This document shows positions 28,301 through 41,598 of a stretch of DNA of 64,000 nt, piece after piece (the first letter of the stretch is position 1; each line of letters begins with the position of its first letter). Source of the stretch: Channa striata (Eukaryota > Chordata > Actinopteri > Anabantiformes > Channidae); NCBI GenBank assembly GCA_033026295.1, contig CM065182.1:4278001-4342000 (forward strand). Direction: 5' to 3'. The position numbers and the translations under genes are program-made. The notes beneath the pieces were generated by a model. That model saw nothing but the letters and a program-made list of their open reading frames with translations. It did no database searches and was not told the origin of the DNA.

Positions 28301-31300
28301 AAAGGCCCCTGGAAGTTGGCAAGTCAGCTGCTCTACAGGGGTTTTCACCTTCAAAGGGGATCAGATGCAGTGATTTTAGGGACTGAAAACACGTTACACA
28401 TCCAGCAGCAGACTGATTTTACTTTAACATCCTCATCAAACAACAAAGAATCCACAATCCTTAGGAGGATCAGACGTTTTCAGATGTTGGATTTTACACT
28501 CTCACACAGATTAAATGACCAAACATCAACAGAGAGACGTGTAGCTTTTAAAATGATCTTTCACGAAGGACTTAACCTGTCACTCACCCCGTTGGCCTCC
28601 GAAGCTGAAAGGCCACCGACAGCAGACAAACAAAGCTTCCTTTTAATCTCTTTAATCCATCAGCAGCGCTACTCACTCTTTCTCCTCACACCCTATTCGT
28701 CTGTCGTTAACATCTCTCACCTGATTTTTCATTCGCTCTCGACGCTTTGAGCGTGATTTTAGGTGCTAAATGAAGTTTAAATCAGTCTGGCAGCGCTCCA
28801 GTCCAAACACTGTAAATGACAGAGCAGGAAGTTTTCCCTCCTGCCCGAGGATACTAACAAACTACAGTGAAAGCAGATCAGCCATCACTGGATTCTGAAA
28901 TGTGAGAAATTGAGGCTCGTTTGATTTCAAAGCCTTTAGTCTATGTTTTGGCATGAAGATAATAATTTGGAAAATCTATGTAGTTATTTGTTGCTTGACA
29001 GCTACAGCATTTTAAACAATGAATCCTAAGCTTTGCAGCGTTGTATTTTGGTGGTGACTAATATCTAAAGAGCTGTGCAGAGCACGGAGAGGAAGGGTTG
29101 GATGCAGCAGAGTGGATTAATTGTGATGTGAATTGTCTATTAAACATGTCCGCTTACATATGTCGTTAGTGCCAATTGGGTTGCAGAACAGAGGCAAACT
29201 GTTGATGTATGTTCTCTTTCTTTTTGTGTTTATGCGTCAAATACGAAGTGAAATTAAACATCGCTTTCAAATATCAGTGGCCTGTTCGCAACCACTGTTT
29301 TAATGCAAATCGTGGCAGCAATCTGCGTCTCTAAAATGGAAGTAATTAAGACGAGAATAACAGATGACGCCAAATTAACATCTGCAGGTAGGCGGAGGTG
29401 GAAGCATGTCTGCTTTAAGAAAGTTAATGGTGACCAAAGTAAACTGAATGCAAAGTCTGCTGTGCTAAAGTCTTAAGACTTAGTTACTAGAGAAACAGAC
29501 AACCTGAAGTTCCTCAAGATTGTTTGAAACAGACGAATATCTGCAACAATGAGGGTTATTCAGTAACTAGAACGTTACCTGAAGGGCGCTTTGTTTTCCA
29601 AAGGTATTTTACCTTCATATTCCTTTGTAGACTCTACCGTCCATGTTGTCCACACTTCTCCATCAAGACTTTCAGCATAAATCTGCGCTTCGTTTATCTT
29701 TTTTACGTTTCCTTTCTTTTCTCCCGTATTAGTTTTGCGGAGGAGCGCACAAGAATTTCTCTTCTCATTGGACTTGCTTAACTGCAATCGAGTGATGAGG
29801 ATTTTACTGTCCAGCAACAAACGCTAGAAGTAAAACTGCTTAGTACTTGTAACAGGACTCGGAATCACCAAGTACTATCATGTAAGTACTTGTGCTTGTC
29901 TCAGAAAGAGTGCTATGAAGACATCCCTAGGCTTGAGGATGACATACAGCATTAACTAAAATTTGTTGTTGTTTTATTGCATGAAAATATTCAGTTGTGG
30001 CCATCATCAGGTGGTGTAACAAATCGTTTGGAGGGGGTTTTTGAACACATCTGCAGTAACGGGCCTAGCCCCCAGGCCTGAACTATCTGTGCTGTAACAT
30101 ACCAACACTTTGCTGCGTCGCTACTTTCACAACTCTTGCCCTTATAAACAAGAAACCTGCAGAGGAGGGTTTAGTTTCAGGGATTATCCCTCCTCTGCTG
30201 CGGTCAGCATCACATGACCCCTCCCCAAACGCTGGAATGCTGAGCAGCCAGATGGGAGATGGGAAAACCGTATTTCTCACTTTATTGTCCTGCGTGAAGT
30301 TGTTTTTGCAGTAAAGTGCTTTGCCAAAACCTCCCTCCTCTGTGCATCAGTGCATGAGCTTTTTAAAGCACTTCATCTTTCTCCTGTTCCCCGTCTCTTG
30401 TTGTCTCTGTCCCTCACTGGTCCGTCCTCTTTTTTTCCTCACTGTCTGTGTCTTCCTATACAAGGAAAACTATGCCAGTTCAAAAGAAAAGCTGCTGCGC
30501 TGGAAGGAGCCTCGTCAGGAAACATTTACTCTGACATTTCAACAACACAACTTTGGTGGAAGTGCACAGACACAGACAGACAGATTGAAACATTTCACCT
30601 TGTGCTGACAGTGGAGCAGCCAAACATGTCGGAGTCATTAAGGTTGGCGTGATATTATTGCAGAATGTGATATGACTGTATTTTTCTTGCTCAGCCAATC
30701 AGAGACAAGATGCATCGTTGCACATCACTCTACACTATCCAAACAATACTGTGGTATTGTACCACAGCAGCAAAATGAATCATGTCTAGGAGTGAAGTGA
30801 AAAACTGTTGCCAGAATCATCTGGAATCTTGTTGAAATCTATTTTTGCGTGTGACAGACATATGCGTGTGACACAACGTTTATAAAAAAAAAATGTAACC
30901 ACCCAAAAACAGAAGCTCCTACCTCCATCTTCAGCCTCCAGGATTCCCTGGAGGTATTTGAAGGAGCCGGACTGTTTGGGTTCAGAGACGGGCTCCTCGT
31001 AGTCCTGCAGCATCTTGTAGACGTCCGACTGTGTGTCGAAACCGTTATGGCCAACAGGGGATTGTATGGGAGGCTCTGGGCTGCAGGAGCAAGAAAGGAA
31101 AACCGCAGTATTACTGGAAAGCATTCAAATTAATAACGACTATTATAGACAAAAAAAAATCGATTCAGCCAGGACAACATATAAACTGTATAACATGTGT
31201 TCTGACCCGAGGAAATGAGAAAATGTGCTGAAATATGACCATGTGGTGTCATGATGTGACATTTGACCACAGGAGAAATAAAAGGAGCTGCAGAAGCCTG

Positions 31301-34300
31301 TTCCAAAAAATCAACGAGCAGATGAATGTTGCCAGACCAACAAAGGAAGGAAAAAAACGTTCTTTCTTCTCTTGTTCTTTTTCTGAGGCAGGACAGATGA
31401 ATGCACAGAAGGGAAAACGGACGTGCATGCTTGACACTCTACATGTGGTTCCACAGGCATGAAGTCTTAATCACGACGCCACAATGGTCGTGTTATGGTT
31501 CCATCGAGTTCTGCCTAACCCAAACAGGATGGATCGCTTTCACTGGATACATGCAAGCCTCCGGGATGTGGCTGCTGAATGATGCGTTCGAACGACGCGC
31601 GTTTGTCTTCACGCTGTCCTCCAGGAGTCTGGAGGAGAGGCTTCGCTGCGGCCAGAGTGTGTGTTTGTCTGTGTGTGTGAGACAGAAGAAAGGTGTGGTG
31701 TGAATGTGTAAGAGACGGTGGCAGTGAGAAGTGTTTAACTGTTACTGTGTGTGTGTGTGTGTGTGTGTGTGGGCTAGTCAGCATGAACAATCAAGTCCAA
31801 GGGGGACATTTATTGCCCACTTGGGGGGGAGGCACAACAACAAATTGCTTTTCCTGTCCACATGTCTGCGTGTGTAGATGTGTCAGGAGAATCTGTTTGT
31901 ACCTAAAGCCTTTGTGTGTCTGTTTCTGTGCATCAGTGTTCACAGGAATCATTTGCACATGCATCTGTGCATCATTAAAATATTCCATAGAGTTTTTTTT
32001 TTTACATTTACTCCTACCTGCTGAGACTCTAACAGTGGACACATTGATGGATTTTAGAGGTGGTCACTGTGGACTTGGTGCAGCTATTTCATTGTGTGGT
32101 CTGGGAAAAGTCACGCAGGGATATTTTGAAACACTATACGTGTCAGTATAGTTCCTTATCTATGCAATCCGAAGAAATAACGCATAGATACGATCCCCTG
32201 GGTTCTACATTTAAAGGGCAGCGTCGCCAGTTTTCAGTGTGTCTTTTAACTAGTCAAACTAGAACAAAAAAGCAGGTTGGCATCTTTTAAAAGATTTTCT
32301 TTACATACATTTTAATAAGGTGTTAAAAAAGCAAAATTGCATCTTTGAACTGAATGTTACTGTTAGGCGTGACTTATAGTTGTGTTTTACAGTCACCTGT
32401 GTGCAGTGCCGAGGCTGAGGCCTCCCATCTTGCTTGGCAGAGACCTGTCTCCGTTGCTGCCGTTGTGAGCGTAAAGTCCTGTGGGGCTGTTGTACTGAGC
32501 GTGTCCCGTGCCGTTTCCGTACGCGTAGCTGTGGACGTTGTTGGGCCTGGAGTGTCCGTTATTCAGGTGAACGGGCTGAGGAGCAGGCGGTGGGGACTGA
32601 GGTTCAGGGCGTGTACGAAGGTTTACGACTGTAACCGGCGTATCCGCTCGTGATGGGATGGAAAGTCTGATGGGGCAGAAGATGAAAACAACGAGTTTAA
32701 AACACAAGAGGAACCAAAGAACAACAGGAAAAGACCAGCTTTGTTATGGTTTGCGATCACAGAGAAAGTGGGATTTTACGGTCAAAAACAAAGAGTTTGC
32801 GAGAGTAAAAGAAGAAAAAATGCTCTTACAGAATACACCAATTATGTGTTTGCAGCAGGAAATGGGAGCAAACACAACAAAAGAGAACAGGAATGAGAAA
32901 ATAAGCCCAGTGGCTCCCTGACGAGAAAACCGCAATTCTTCACAGGCGAGGAGAGCGGTTTTTCCCAAATGAGGTTTGGTAGAGGCGCTTTTCCACTTCA
33001 TTCCCGTCGCCCTGTTCTATTACAGTGAGGCTTATTAAGAAGAAGCTCGCGTTCGATTTCCTGCAGATGTTTCTGTCAAAACAAATTAACTTGTGTGATG
33101 TAAATACTGAAAAAGTGTTTGGTTTCCTGGCCGCTTCTCCTACGGACCCATGAGTTTATAGAAGCTGACAAAGCTGATGTACTGCAAAATATTAAATTAT
33201 TATCTTCTTGACATTAGTGGAGCAGACGTTCTTGCAGTCTTGCCACATAGCTGCTCTGGAACAGTTTAGTGGACTCTGCCGGACTAATGCGGGACAGATG
33301 CACGGACACCTACACTTACACCACTGTATACTCAGCGTGTTTATCCTGAGGTCGACGCCCTTTTCATGCATTTGCACACGCTCCGCAGTGACATCACCGC
33401 GCCGCTCACTGTTTACCGCAGCTATCAGCACACTTGAGAGATAACGCTCGCTGGCAGCCCGTTTCGTCTGTGTCAGACGCTGAACTTTGCAGATAAAGTT
33501 TTATTGCGTGGCTCGCAGTGATGTCACCGTGCTTTGAATCGTAGAGATAACCAGCACTTTGGAATGATGAAGCGGGGCATTATCATAACTCCAGATTATA
33601 AACATTTCAGCTGAAATGAAGTGACTTGTTTATAAGTGAAGCAATGCAGCAGGATGAGAGCGGAGTCATTCTTGGAGCCACTGGAATGAGTGTGTGTGTG
33701 TGTGTGTGTGTACCGTACTGGAGGTGTGTGTGAGTGTGTGTGTGGGGCTGTGTTTAAAGTGCCTAAGCCGCAGGAGGTGGAGGTTCACAGTCTTTCCAGA
33801 CAGGACCCCTGTCATTTGGACAGATGGTCCTGCTGCATGTCATCCTGTCCTCGGCCCTCGCCTGGACCACACACACACACACACGCAGACACGGACACAC
33901 AGACACAGGTTTTCTGTAATCAGCACTTCTCGGCTTCCTGGAGACCTCCTCTCCTCCAAACAACGAGCCCACATCTCAAACTTGAGCTCTGTCATTGCCC
34001 TGTCGTGTCCCGCTCCGTAACCGCCTCCTCCGGCTCTTCTTGGGCAGTAAAGATGGCGAACGACATGCTGGTGGGCGGGCAGTGTTGCGTTGGTAAAGCA
34101 GGCAGAGGAGGGGACGTCCCAGAAACACCCAGCTCCCTGCAGCTCCCACTGAGTAAGCCCAACGCTCCGAAGCCCGGTTCTTACCACACGGCCAAACGGG
34201 CCAAACCAGATCCTACTCATTATCTGTGGCTGTATTTGCACAGATGGCGGGCCTCGTGTAAGTTTGCGGAAAGATTCTCTAAACTTTAAACAGTTTCTAA

Positions 34301-37300
34301 GGAGGTTACAACCTAAAATTAGTTTCAAATTTATCCAAATATCTTCTGGCTCATAAATAATCCTGTGTCACTCCTGCCCACATGGACTGAGGTCTAGGTC
34401 AGCTAAAGATGGGGCCATGGTTTAAAAGTCCAGTTTCTTTGGACCTCGGATCTCCGTCGTAGCGATTACCGCGTTATTAACTTCTCTGTCTCGATGCTGC
34501 CTCTAGTCTTTTAAAGCCTCCTTTTGAATCTAGACCTCTTTTATTCCTGAAAACGAGCCCAGAACTGGAAAGGTGAAGTTCCTCAGAGCAACTCAATGTC
34601 TCCACATGTCTTTTTACTTTTAATGAAAATCCCCGATTAATTTCTCATGTTTAGACAAGGGCTAAATGTGCAGATAACAATCAGTACAATAACCGTATCA
34701 CTGTCAGGCAGGCTTGTCCATGCCTGTGTTCAGAAAGTGCAGGAAAATCCCTGACAGTGGATTAGGTTACATGCTTCCGCAGTGGCAGGACAGTGAAGAC
34801 ATTACATTTATGGCTCCTGATCTGTGCAAACATGACATGCGGAGGAGGACAGGTAATCACACGCTAATGTATATGGTGCTAGATTTGACTGAAATCTAGA
34901 CTGAAAAACAGAACAAAAAAACATGGTTTCCTTACAGGCTTGTGGGAAAATTACCCTTAAAGGAAGTTAATTAAGTCAGTTTCTTTAAATACGTGTCATA
35001 CAGAATCACAGTTGTTAGAATTTGAGCAATGAAAGAAAAATGTGATTTTAAAGTTTAAAGTGAATAAACTGGAACTTTGAGATAAGTACAAATACCTTAA
35101 AAACATATTCAGAGAAGTCTTTTAACTTTTGTTTTCTTTTTGTGATCATTTTACAACCATCTTTGTATATTTTGTCTGTTTTTGGTTATTTCCTGGTCTG
35201 CTGTGAGATGTATTGTGTCTTTCGTGTCCATGTTTAGTCTAATTTAGATCATTTTCAGGAAGTTAGCGATCCTTAGTCATCGGTGTATTTTGGATAGAAT
35301 CATCATACTGTTCATCGCTTTTGAATCCTTTGGCACTAAAGTGTCTTTGTAGTGACTTTGTGCCTTCCGGCTGAGCTCGTTCAAACATAACTGTTGTAAC
35401 TTTGGAGGCTTAGAGGAAGCAAACACCAGCCTTCATGCTACACCTGAACACCACTACGCCAGGCAGTCGGCAGTGAGTACAGTCCATTTTCACACTCCTG
35501 CCTCGGACAATGTGTCTCCGTCCTCTCCTCCCTCCCCATCAATTCCCTTTGTCTTTTTTTGGTCTAAACACTTTCCTTTCTGGCCTTGCACGTCTGCTGC
35601 ACAGATATTTGCTTTGGCTGGATGGCAGATTTATTATCACATCTGGTGCTCGCCTTATAAAAATGCCAGTTTGGTAACATTCAGAACCCGTAAGTGCTTT
35701 CAAGTCGCTCCGAAGGTAAAGCGCGTTGGTTTCTTTTCATTACCAGAATCCACTGTAATCCAAAAGTCTCATTAAAAAGATTTATTCCACCGTTTCACAT
35801 CTGGACTCCATGCAGGTCTAACAGAGATTCGGTGTCAGGGCGACACTCCCGTTAACCTGGCGAATGCCTTATCACCACAATTCCCCTGGTAACTGCAGCG
35901 TGTTTTCCCTGCTCAGTCAAAACAGTTGAAAATTCATGTGAGCAGTTTCATTCAAGCTCCAACATAAACTCAACATCACAAGGCTGCTGAAAAGGGCCAT
36001 CTGAGCTCATCCATTCCCTAATTTTTCTCTCTTGAGGATGGCAACTCTCTCATTTTCTCCCACATTTTTGACTGCATTCCTTTTGGCCCAAAGGAAAAGA
36101 AACTTGGAAAGGGGAAAAAGACAGAATTAACGGAGTAGCTGGAGTATTTATGAGAAGCAGCATTGTGTACTGCTGTGGGCTCAGACATATTTCAACTGCA
36201 AATGAGCCTGGCTAATGGGTCTGTGTGAGGGAAGGTGCCAAACAAAGGACACAAGGAAGAAAGCGGGTTTTTTTGTATCCGTGTGCTTGTACGTTATGTT
36301 AAAGTAAGATGCTTTGAAGCAAGAGGCACCGAGTTCCTCCATTCATCAACCTGACTAAAAGTCACTCTGATTAATAAGAGGCTGAATGGGAGAGGACTGC
36401 ACATTTTTAGCCTCAGTACACAACCCCCGTTTGGCCAGAGAAGGGCAGGCAGACAGGAGAAGGGGGGAAAGGTGGAGGACCCTAATTGAAATCATATGCT
36501 TGCATTTAACTGAGGACTGAGACCTCAGCCTGCCCGTCTCACTGGAGTCTCGTACACAAATTCATGACAGCACTCCCTCTCTTCTGCCTCCTGCAGTTTA
36601 TTCCCCTGGACCTGGAAATGAAGCATTTCACATGGCGAAATGCATCACTAACCAAACACAAACCGGCCCTTAATGGAGCCCTGGGCCCTGCCCTGGGTGC
36701 CTCAACTGGACGAGAGTCAAACAGACAGGAGAGGTGCTGTGGAGGCGCTCGGGGGAAGATTAATGTAGTCCTGGAGTCTGAGGGTCTAATGTAGATGAAA
36801 ATGATGTATTTTACCTCAATTAACTGAAGCTAATAAATAGGTTTTACGTCCCTGTTTATTCTGCCAAGTCGCTAGTGGTTTGAATTCAGTTTGTTGTGAT
36901 GAAGCCGTTGGTCGCGTTCACAGAGTTGAAATCTGCGCATGGATTTATTGCGTTCACGTGAGAAGAGACAAAAGTATTTTCAAATTATTCCCAGCAGTTG
37001 AAAAATATAGTGGACAGTTCGGGGATTTACTCTCACGTTGCTTCTTTGTGAACCCCAGGCCTCAGTGAATTCATTTCTCACTGTCGCTGGTTAATAAGGA
37101 TAATAAGGACTAAAACTATAAAAATACAAGCCATGTCTGAGCCGCTGCAGAGGTTTAGGATCCGTTATCCTGTTGTGTGCCAGAAAAAAATCCGAAAAAC
37201 AAAAGGGCGGATGTAGGTTAAAAACACAAATCTCCATTTAATCCTTAAAAATCATAAGACAGAAGGTTATGCTAAGCCTGGTTGTCTCTCTAGACCTTCT

Positions 37301-40300
37301 TACCCCTGGATGAACGCTCTCGGCGACTCCCCGGCCCGCTGACAGCCAAGCGGAGCAGGCAAGGCTCCATTAGGAAGAGCCGGACTGATTTGGACATTTT
37401 CGGGGATTACTGAGTGATTAGTGAACACAAACAATTAAATAAGCGGCGTCACAGGTCCGTGACCTGAAAGGCCTGTGGTGTGAACGAATGCAGAGCTGTT
37501 AAAAAGACTTTCAGGAACTGCTTCGCTGCTCTGAGATTTCCTGGCAGGGGATTAAGCAGCAGTGGACCCAGTAAATATGACCCACTAAATACCACAGTCT
37601 TCATGATTTATTCTTCCTAATTGTAAATATGCATCAAATCCAGTTTAGAAATCCTTACTGCATTTTCCATTCATAAAACTCATCTTAATAACGCGCACAC
37701 GTTGTTGTTTTTTCTTACAGAAGCAACATTGAGTTCCATCCAGCAAAGGAATTACGAGCTGTAAGTCATGAAAGGACTCTGTCTGTCAGCTACTATTAAT
37801 GTTAGCTCGGAGAATCCACCTTCAGCTGCCAGTTCCTGGGCTCAGAGCGAAAACCTCGCTGACGTGGGATCCAGAAAACCCTGCGTTTCCATTGTGAAGC
37901 TGTGCAAGTCTTTCCACAATTTCATACGGTGCTCGGCCACAAAACCGACCGTTTTAATAAAGGGGGAGTTTCCGTGAATGGCAGTCTGACGTTTTTTGCC
38001 AAATAAACGACAGTTTGATTGTAAGACTGACCAGCAGGCTGCTGCAACCTTCTCGAAACTGCCACTCTGCTGTTTCATATGCGGAACGTTGAGAGGCTGA
38101 AATGTCTGGTGCATGAAACTCTTTCAAGAGTAAATAGTGACACTTGAAAGCCTAACACACAGATGTAAGATTAGATAATCATTTCCAAAAGACAAGAGAG
38201 ATATTTTCCATCGTAAAATGATTCAGAAGAAAGGTGTTCCAATGAGATCAAGAAGGCGGTAAGTGCAGTTTCCTGGAAAATCAACTCCAAACAAGGCGAG
38301 GGGAGAAACTAGGTTTTTAACAGAATTTGAAATCTATGACAAAGGAATTTATCAGACATTTTGCCAAGGTTGTGTAATTTATTCTAGACAAAGTGTTTAT
38401 ATGTGATCAACACAAATCTGCCTTACAATGTAGTACGACACTGGGAAACATTTAAATCAGAGGAGGAAAAACTCCTCAAACAACCTCTAAAGGGGAAAAA
38501 AATGGAAGAAACCTTATTTGTCTTCAGGATGGATGGATGTGCCAGAGCTGATGTGTGGACAGACCAGAGCTAATCTTACTTTACAGACCAGCAGAATGGA
38601 AATATACTATATATATGAATGTTGATCCCAGTTGTTGGTGCAAGTAGCCGCACACCCAATATTAACTGTGCTGAACTGGAGTTACATCCAGGCAACTCCT
38701 GCCTCACCTGCTCTCTCACCCTCCACAGCACAGACGATGAAAAACGATTGATTACTGCATCTTTCTTCAGCTTTCTCGCTATCAAATCTCCCCCAGACCA
38801 AAAAAACCACAAACAGGTGTTCTTGTTCTCCCAGCTCAGCCACTTAATAGTTTGAGCTGTTTGTTCCAGTTTGATTCAAATCTGGGCCAGTGTAAGCTGT
38901 GATAATCAGATCAGCAGCGCAGCAGCTACTGTAAGCTTAACTGCTGCGGAGCTGCGTTGTTTCAGCGGGTTTTTGCTAAGAAAATAAACTTCATTTTGCA
39001 TCTGAGCTGATAATAGCGCTCCCAGTCATAACTCATTGGGCTACTGATTTGGTTGGTGATAGAGACAATTCAGTTCAGGTTTTCCTTAAATTTGGAAACT
39101 GTGCAAAGCATCTGATTACAGCTCATTTATCTTCGACTTTACGCTGTGTAACTTTACTTGTCAACGCTATACATGTAATTCCAGCTATTCTATGTAGGAC
39201 ACCTCATGATTATCTCATCCCACTACCCCCATTTATCAAACTATTTCTATTTCAGGAGGTACTGTCACATCTGCTAGTGTGTGGAAAGTCTTGCCAAGAT
39301 ATTAGCCCAGTTCTTTGGAAACACACGACACAGTCCAACTAAACTCACACCGATTGATATGAGAAACACTCGAAAAGACTTTATGAAGCCAGTCACATCA
39401 TCTGCAGTGAGTCATACACTTGCTTATGTCCAAAATTACAGTGTTTCCTCAGCAAGTTTTATGAGAATGTCTCATGCACCCAAGGTGAAAGGAAACACCT
39501 CACAGCTTCCACGTGTCACTTCCTATCAGTAGCTGTGAGACTACAATTTCCAACCGATCCAGCTGGTTTAAAAAAACGCCTTGGTAAAAACGTAAGGTCC
39601 AGAAGAATGTCGTCATAACTATTCGCACACTCTTTACTGGGCCCAAGTGTTTGCGTTCCTCCTAAAAAAATACTTTGATTTATTATGCTCCTTTACTGAG
39701 CACAATAAAAAAACTCAACGTATTAAAAAAAAGTGTGGTCATTTTCCGAGAAATGGCTTTGTTTACACAGAAAGTGCAGTGTCCCTTTGGTTTCAGTTCT
39801 CACACTTTTAGCACGAGTTCTTCTGCTGCAGGTGACATCACATAGCGGTAGATGCGGGTGACACATTGCTTCACGTCCTTATCAGCACAATCACAAACGT
39901 TTTCTTCATCCTCATCCAGCGATTTGATCCAGTTGATTTTTCCTTTGCGCTGTCCAAACTGGCTCATCTTTGGAGGGACTGCAGTCCAACTGTATCAGAT
40001 AGTTCACGTTGGATGTGGTTCAGCTGGTGTGAGACAGGCCCAGGGGCATATATTGTTTCCAGTGTGTCTGTGGAACAATCACCATTGTTATGTGTCAGAA
40101 AAGGCCCTCGAGCCAAATCTGAATCCCGCAGCAAACAAAGAGAAGAAAGAGACCTCTTTTTTTTTTATGTGACCTCGGGGAGCGGATGTTTCCTCTTCTC
40201 ATGCAAAGAGGTTTTCACCTGAGCGTGGCGCACTAAAGTGACCCAGACTTGGTGGGATCTGGACGTCCAGGAAAATGGAACATTTTAACCTTCAGCGAGG

Positions 40301-41552
40301 GAGAGAGGAGCAACTGGATAAGATGTTAGAGAACTACCGAGGGAGGCGAAAGGGAAACAGAAAAGGACACGGGAGAGCCAGACTTGCTACTCTCGTCTTA
40401 CCCACACGCAAAGCCGTCCTGTCATGCGTGTCTGTGTTTGCACAAACTGTTGTGTCTGATGGCTCCTCTCACTCAGGTTTGGTATTTCCTTGCGTTAATC
40501 AAAGCAAGACACAAGCTGGGCCCGGGGTTGTGAAATGAAGACGGAGTTATGCTCCAGCTACACTGCAGGATGTTTATGGGAAAGGGTTACCTGGAATTAT
40601 CTTAGTCCCAAACCGTGGATTTTTGGGTGACCCAATAGTATCAACTTTGAAGGCTGGACCTGGGGATCTACTTTGTCCCAACAAGGCTGTTCCTTTTCGA
40701 CAGCGGCCCTCTTACCCAGGTCAATGGATCCTTTCCATGATTCTTTGCACGACTGGGGTGGAAATAAAAAACGTTAAACCTCAGGCTAGCTGCTAGCTCG
40801 GCCGCTGGACTGCCAGGTTCCAAGCAGCTGTATATACTATAGAACAAACCATGTCACTTAGGCTTTTTCGACTTATTCGGTCTTGGAAGGTGAGGTCAAA
40901 GCGTGTTCAAAGTTCGTTTGCAGTCGACTCTTACCTACTTCCTTTGCTTTTCATGGTGTCACCCAGTGCAACGATGTGTTTTATGGATGTATTTTTATTT
41001 GTTTTTGGACACGGGAGCCATTCGGCACAGAACAAGCAAAATCTTTTTTCCCCGTTGCTAGCTTTAGTCATTGTTTGAAAAATGACCTGTCTTAATCTTT
41101 AAGGTTAATTTGTCCTTATAACACACACAGCAAAACTAATTTACAGCACAAAAACAGAATTTACCGATTGTTCCGAAACGTTGGAAAGCTGCTAATGTTC
41201 CAATAGCAACAAAGAAAAAGCACCTGATGAGAATTTTTATCCGACCGCAGACACAAATAACCCAGATTAATTACATATGTTTAAGCCTCTTTTCACTTTT
41301 GTCTCTGCCACTGAATAGTTTCCTGTAAGGTGTCTAACTCCCATTGACGAAAGGAAAGATTGATTTCACTTCAGCTCTTTGTGCGTCTGTTCCGCCCTTT
41401 TTAGACAAGGAGACCCATCCTCAGAGGGGCCACAGGTCGGCCCCGACTCAACAACAACCACAATGGACATCTCTCACACGTCTGAGCTACAATGTGCTCA
41501 TTGTCTTCTCAGTTTCCGTCACACAGTGTCCATACTTACAGCATATGAACAT

Positions 41553-41598
<46 letters not shown>

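Noticed and set aside
33690..34328. 199-codon plus-strand and 162-codon minus-strand open frames
   Set aside because: They overlap on opposite strands, begin or end in CA/TG repeats and resemble no family. The minus-strand frame was considered as the missing pdlim4 exon, but no fitting acceptor-donor pair with the right phase was found.
37842..38114. Minus-strand frame containing KQQSGSFEKV, reminiscent of the PDLIM QSGSF motif
   Set aside because: The true PKQSGSFKYLQG block is in exon 5 at 30923-31080. This one lacks the surrounding conserved residues and splice sites.
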